Assembly (NCBI GenBank): GCA_032717465.1
Contig: CM064653.1
Coordinates: 36,760,103 to 36,824,102 of the forward strand
DNA: 64,000 nucleotides
From: Coenobita brevimanus
Lineage: Eukaryota; Arthropoda; Malacostraca; Decapoda; Coenobitidae
Direction: 5' to 3'
Shown here one piece after another: positions 63,360 through 64,000 of this stretch. Both the position numbers and the translations under genes were made by a program. The notes below the pieces were generated by a model that did not search any database, was not told the DNA's origin, and was given only the letters and a program-made list of their open reading frames with translations. Position 1 is the first letter of the stretch. Every line of letters starts with the position of its first letter.

Positions 63360-64000
63360 TTGATGGCACCACCCCCTCCCTCCTACCCCTTTAATAACCA
63401 GCCTACCTACCGCCCACTCGCACACAACCCTGCCTTCCTTCGCCCCACACCGCCTTCCTTCACTCCTTCAGTCCTTCCCTCCTTCACTCCTCCATTCATT
63501 CCTTCTCCTGACACCTCCCTGACTTCATTATTTCATTCATTCATTCGTTTTTTTCCACACCACCCTCATTCACTCCTTCATTCATTGATTTCTTCTCCCC
63601 ACGCCCCCTTCTTCCACTCCTTCACTCCTCTCACACCGTCTTCATTCATCCTTCATTCCTTCATTCATTTTCCCTGCTTCACCCCACATCACCTTCAATC
63701 AGTCCATCATTCATTCAGTCCTTCTCCCCACACCATTCTTCCTTCCTTCTCTCCTTCCTTCTCTCCTTCCTTCTTTCCTTGCCTTTTCTTTCCCTACACT
63801 ACCTTCCTTCCATCCTTCTCTCCTTCCTTCATTCCTTGCTTTTTTTTTCCTACACCACCTTCCTTCCATCCTTCTCTCGTTTCTTCCTTCCTTGGACCCA
63901 CGCAAGATTTCTTCCATCCTTCCCTTTCCCCACACCATTTTCCTTCCTTTACTTCCTTCTTTTTCTTCCTTCCTTCTTTCCACCCATCCTTCTGTCCATT
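63360..64000. repeat. (TTCC)/(TTCA)-rich tetranucleotide block
   Basis: CTTCATTCATTC, CCTTCCTTC and CCACACCACC words to the end of the window. A roughly 60-90 bp higher-order unit (CCCCACACCA...TTCCTTCCTTC) recurs several times. Confidence 0.85.

Overview
This window looks like intron and intergenic DNA from a decapod crustacean or a closely related arthropod. That is inference from four things: extreme microsatellite density, RTE, CR1-like and CR1/jockey-type LINEs, a pseudogene of a multicopy arthropod protein family, and blocks that resemble degenerate copies of the arthropod telomere repeat TTAGG. Nothing looks bacterial, there is no rRNA, and I found no complete gene. Most long open frames are translations of CA, TC, purine or pyrimidine tracts.

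Layout. 0-8 kb: a 374 bp CA array, a decayed multicopy protein-family pseudogene (807-2395), TC arrays, a 28 bp minisatellite and pyrimidine-rich sequence. 6-17 kb: G-rich pentamer blocks, then about 1.6 kb of purine-rich DNA followed by about 1.6 kb of pyrimidine-rich DNA, then further purine tracts; a cluster of palindromic repeats lies at 14.4-15.6 kb. 17-26 kb: two dead LINEs (one CR1-like at 21.2-23.3 kb), a tRNA-derived SINE, trinucleotide arrays and a candidate DNA element at 24.6-25.1 kb. 26-30 kb: a candidate signal-peptide exon on the + strand, a fold-back element and a perfect 54 bp inverted repeat. 31-34 kb: a nearly full-length LINE with only two frame breaks. 34.4-45 kb: a CCTAACC-type array, a hAT-type element, a mariner-type MITE, and the densest set of palindromic repeats. 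45-48.7 kb: two phase-compatible exons of an unknown gene on the - strand, whose intron holds a truncated RTE LINE. 48.7-64 kb: an AGGTCA-rich tandem repeat, then long pyrimidine and purine tracts, minisatellites, TCA-rich sequence and TTAGG-like sequence.

The best evidence for real host coding sequence is the exon pair 48417-48670 and 45198-45828 on the - strand. It has good splice sites, matching phase and intact frames, but I do not recognise the product. Second best is the exon at 26835-26989, with a start codon and a clear signal peptide. The most distinctive non-coding signal is a set of four dispersed repeat families, three of them palindromic, recurring about 30 times between 6 and 57 kb.
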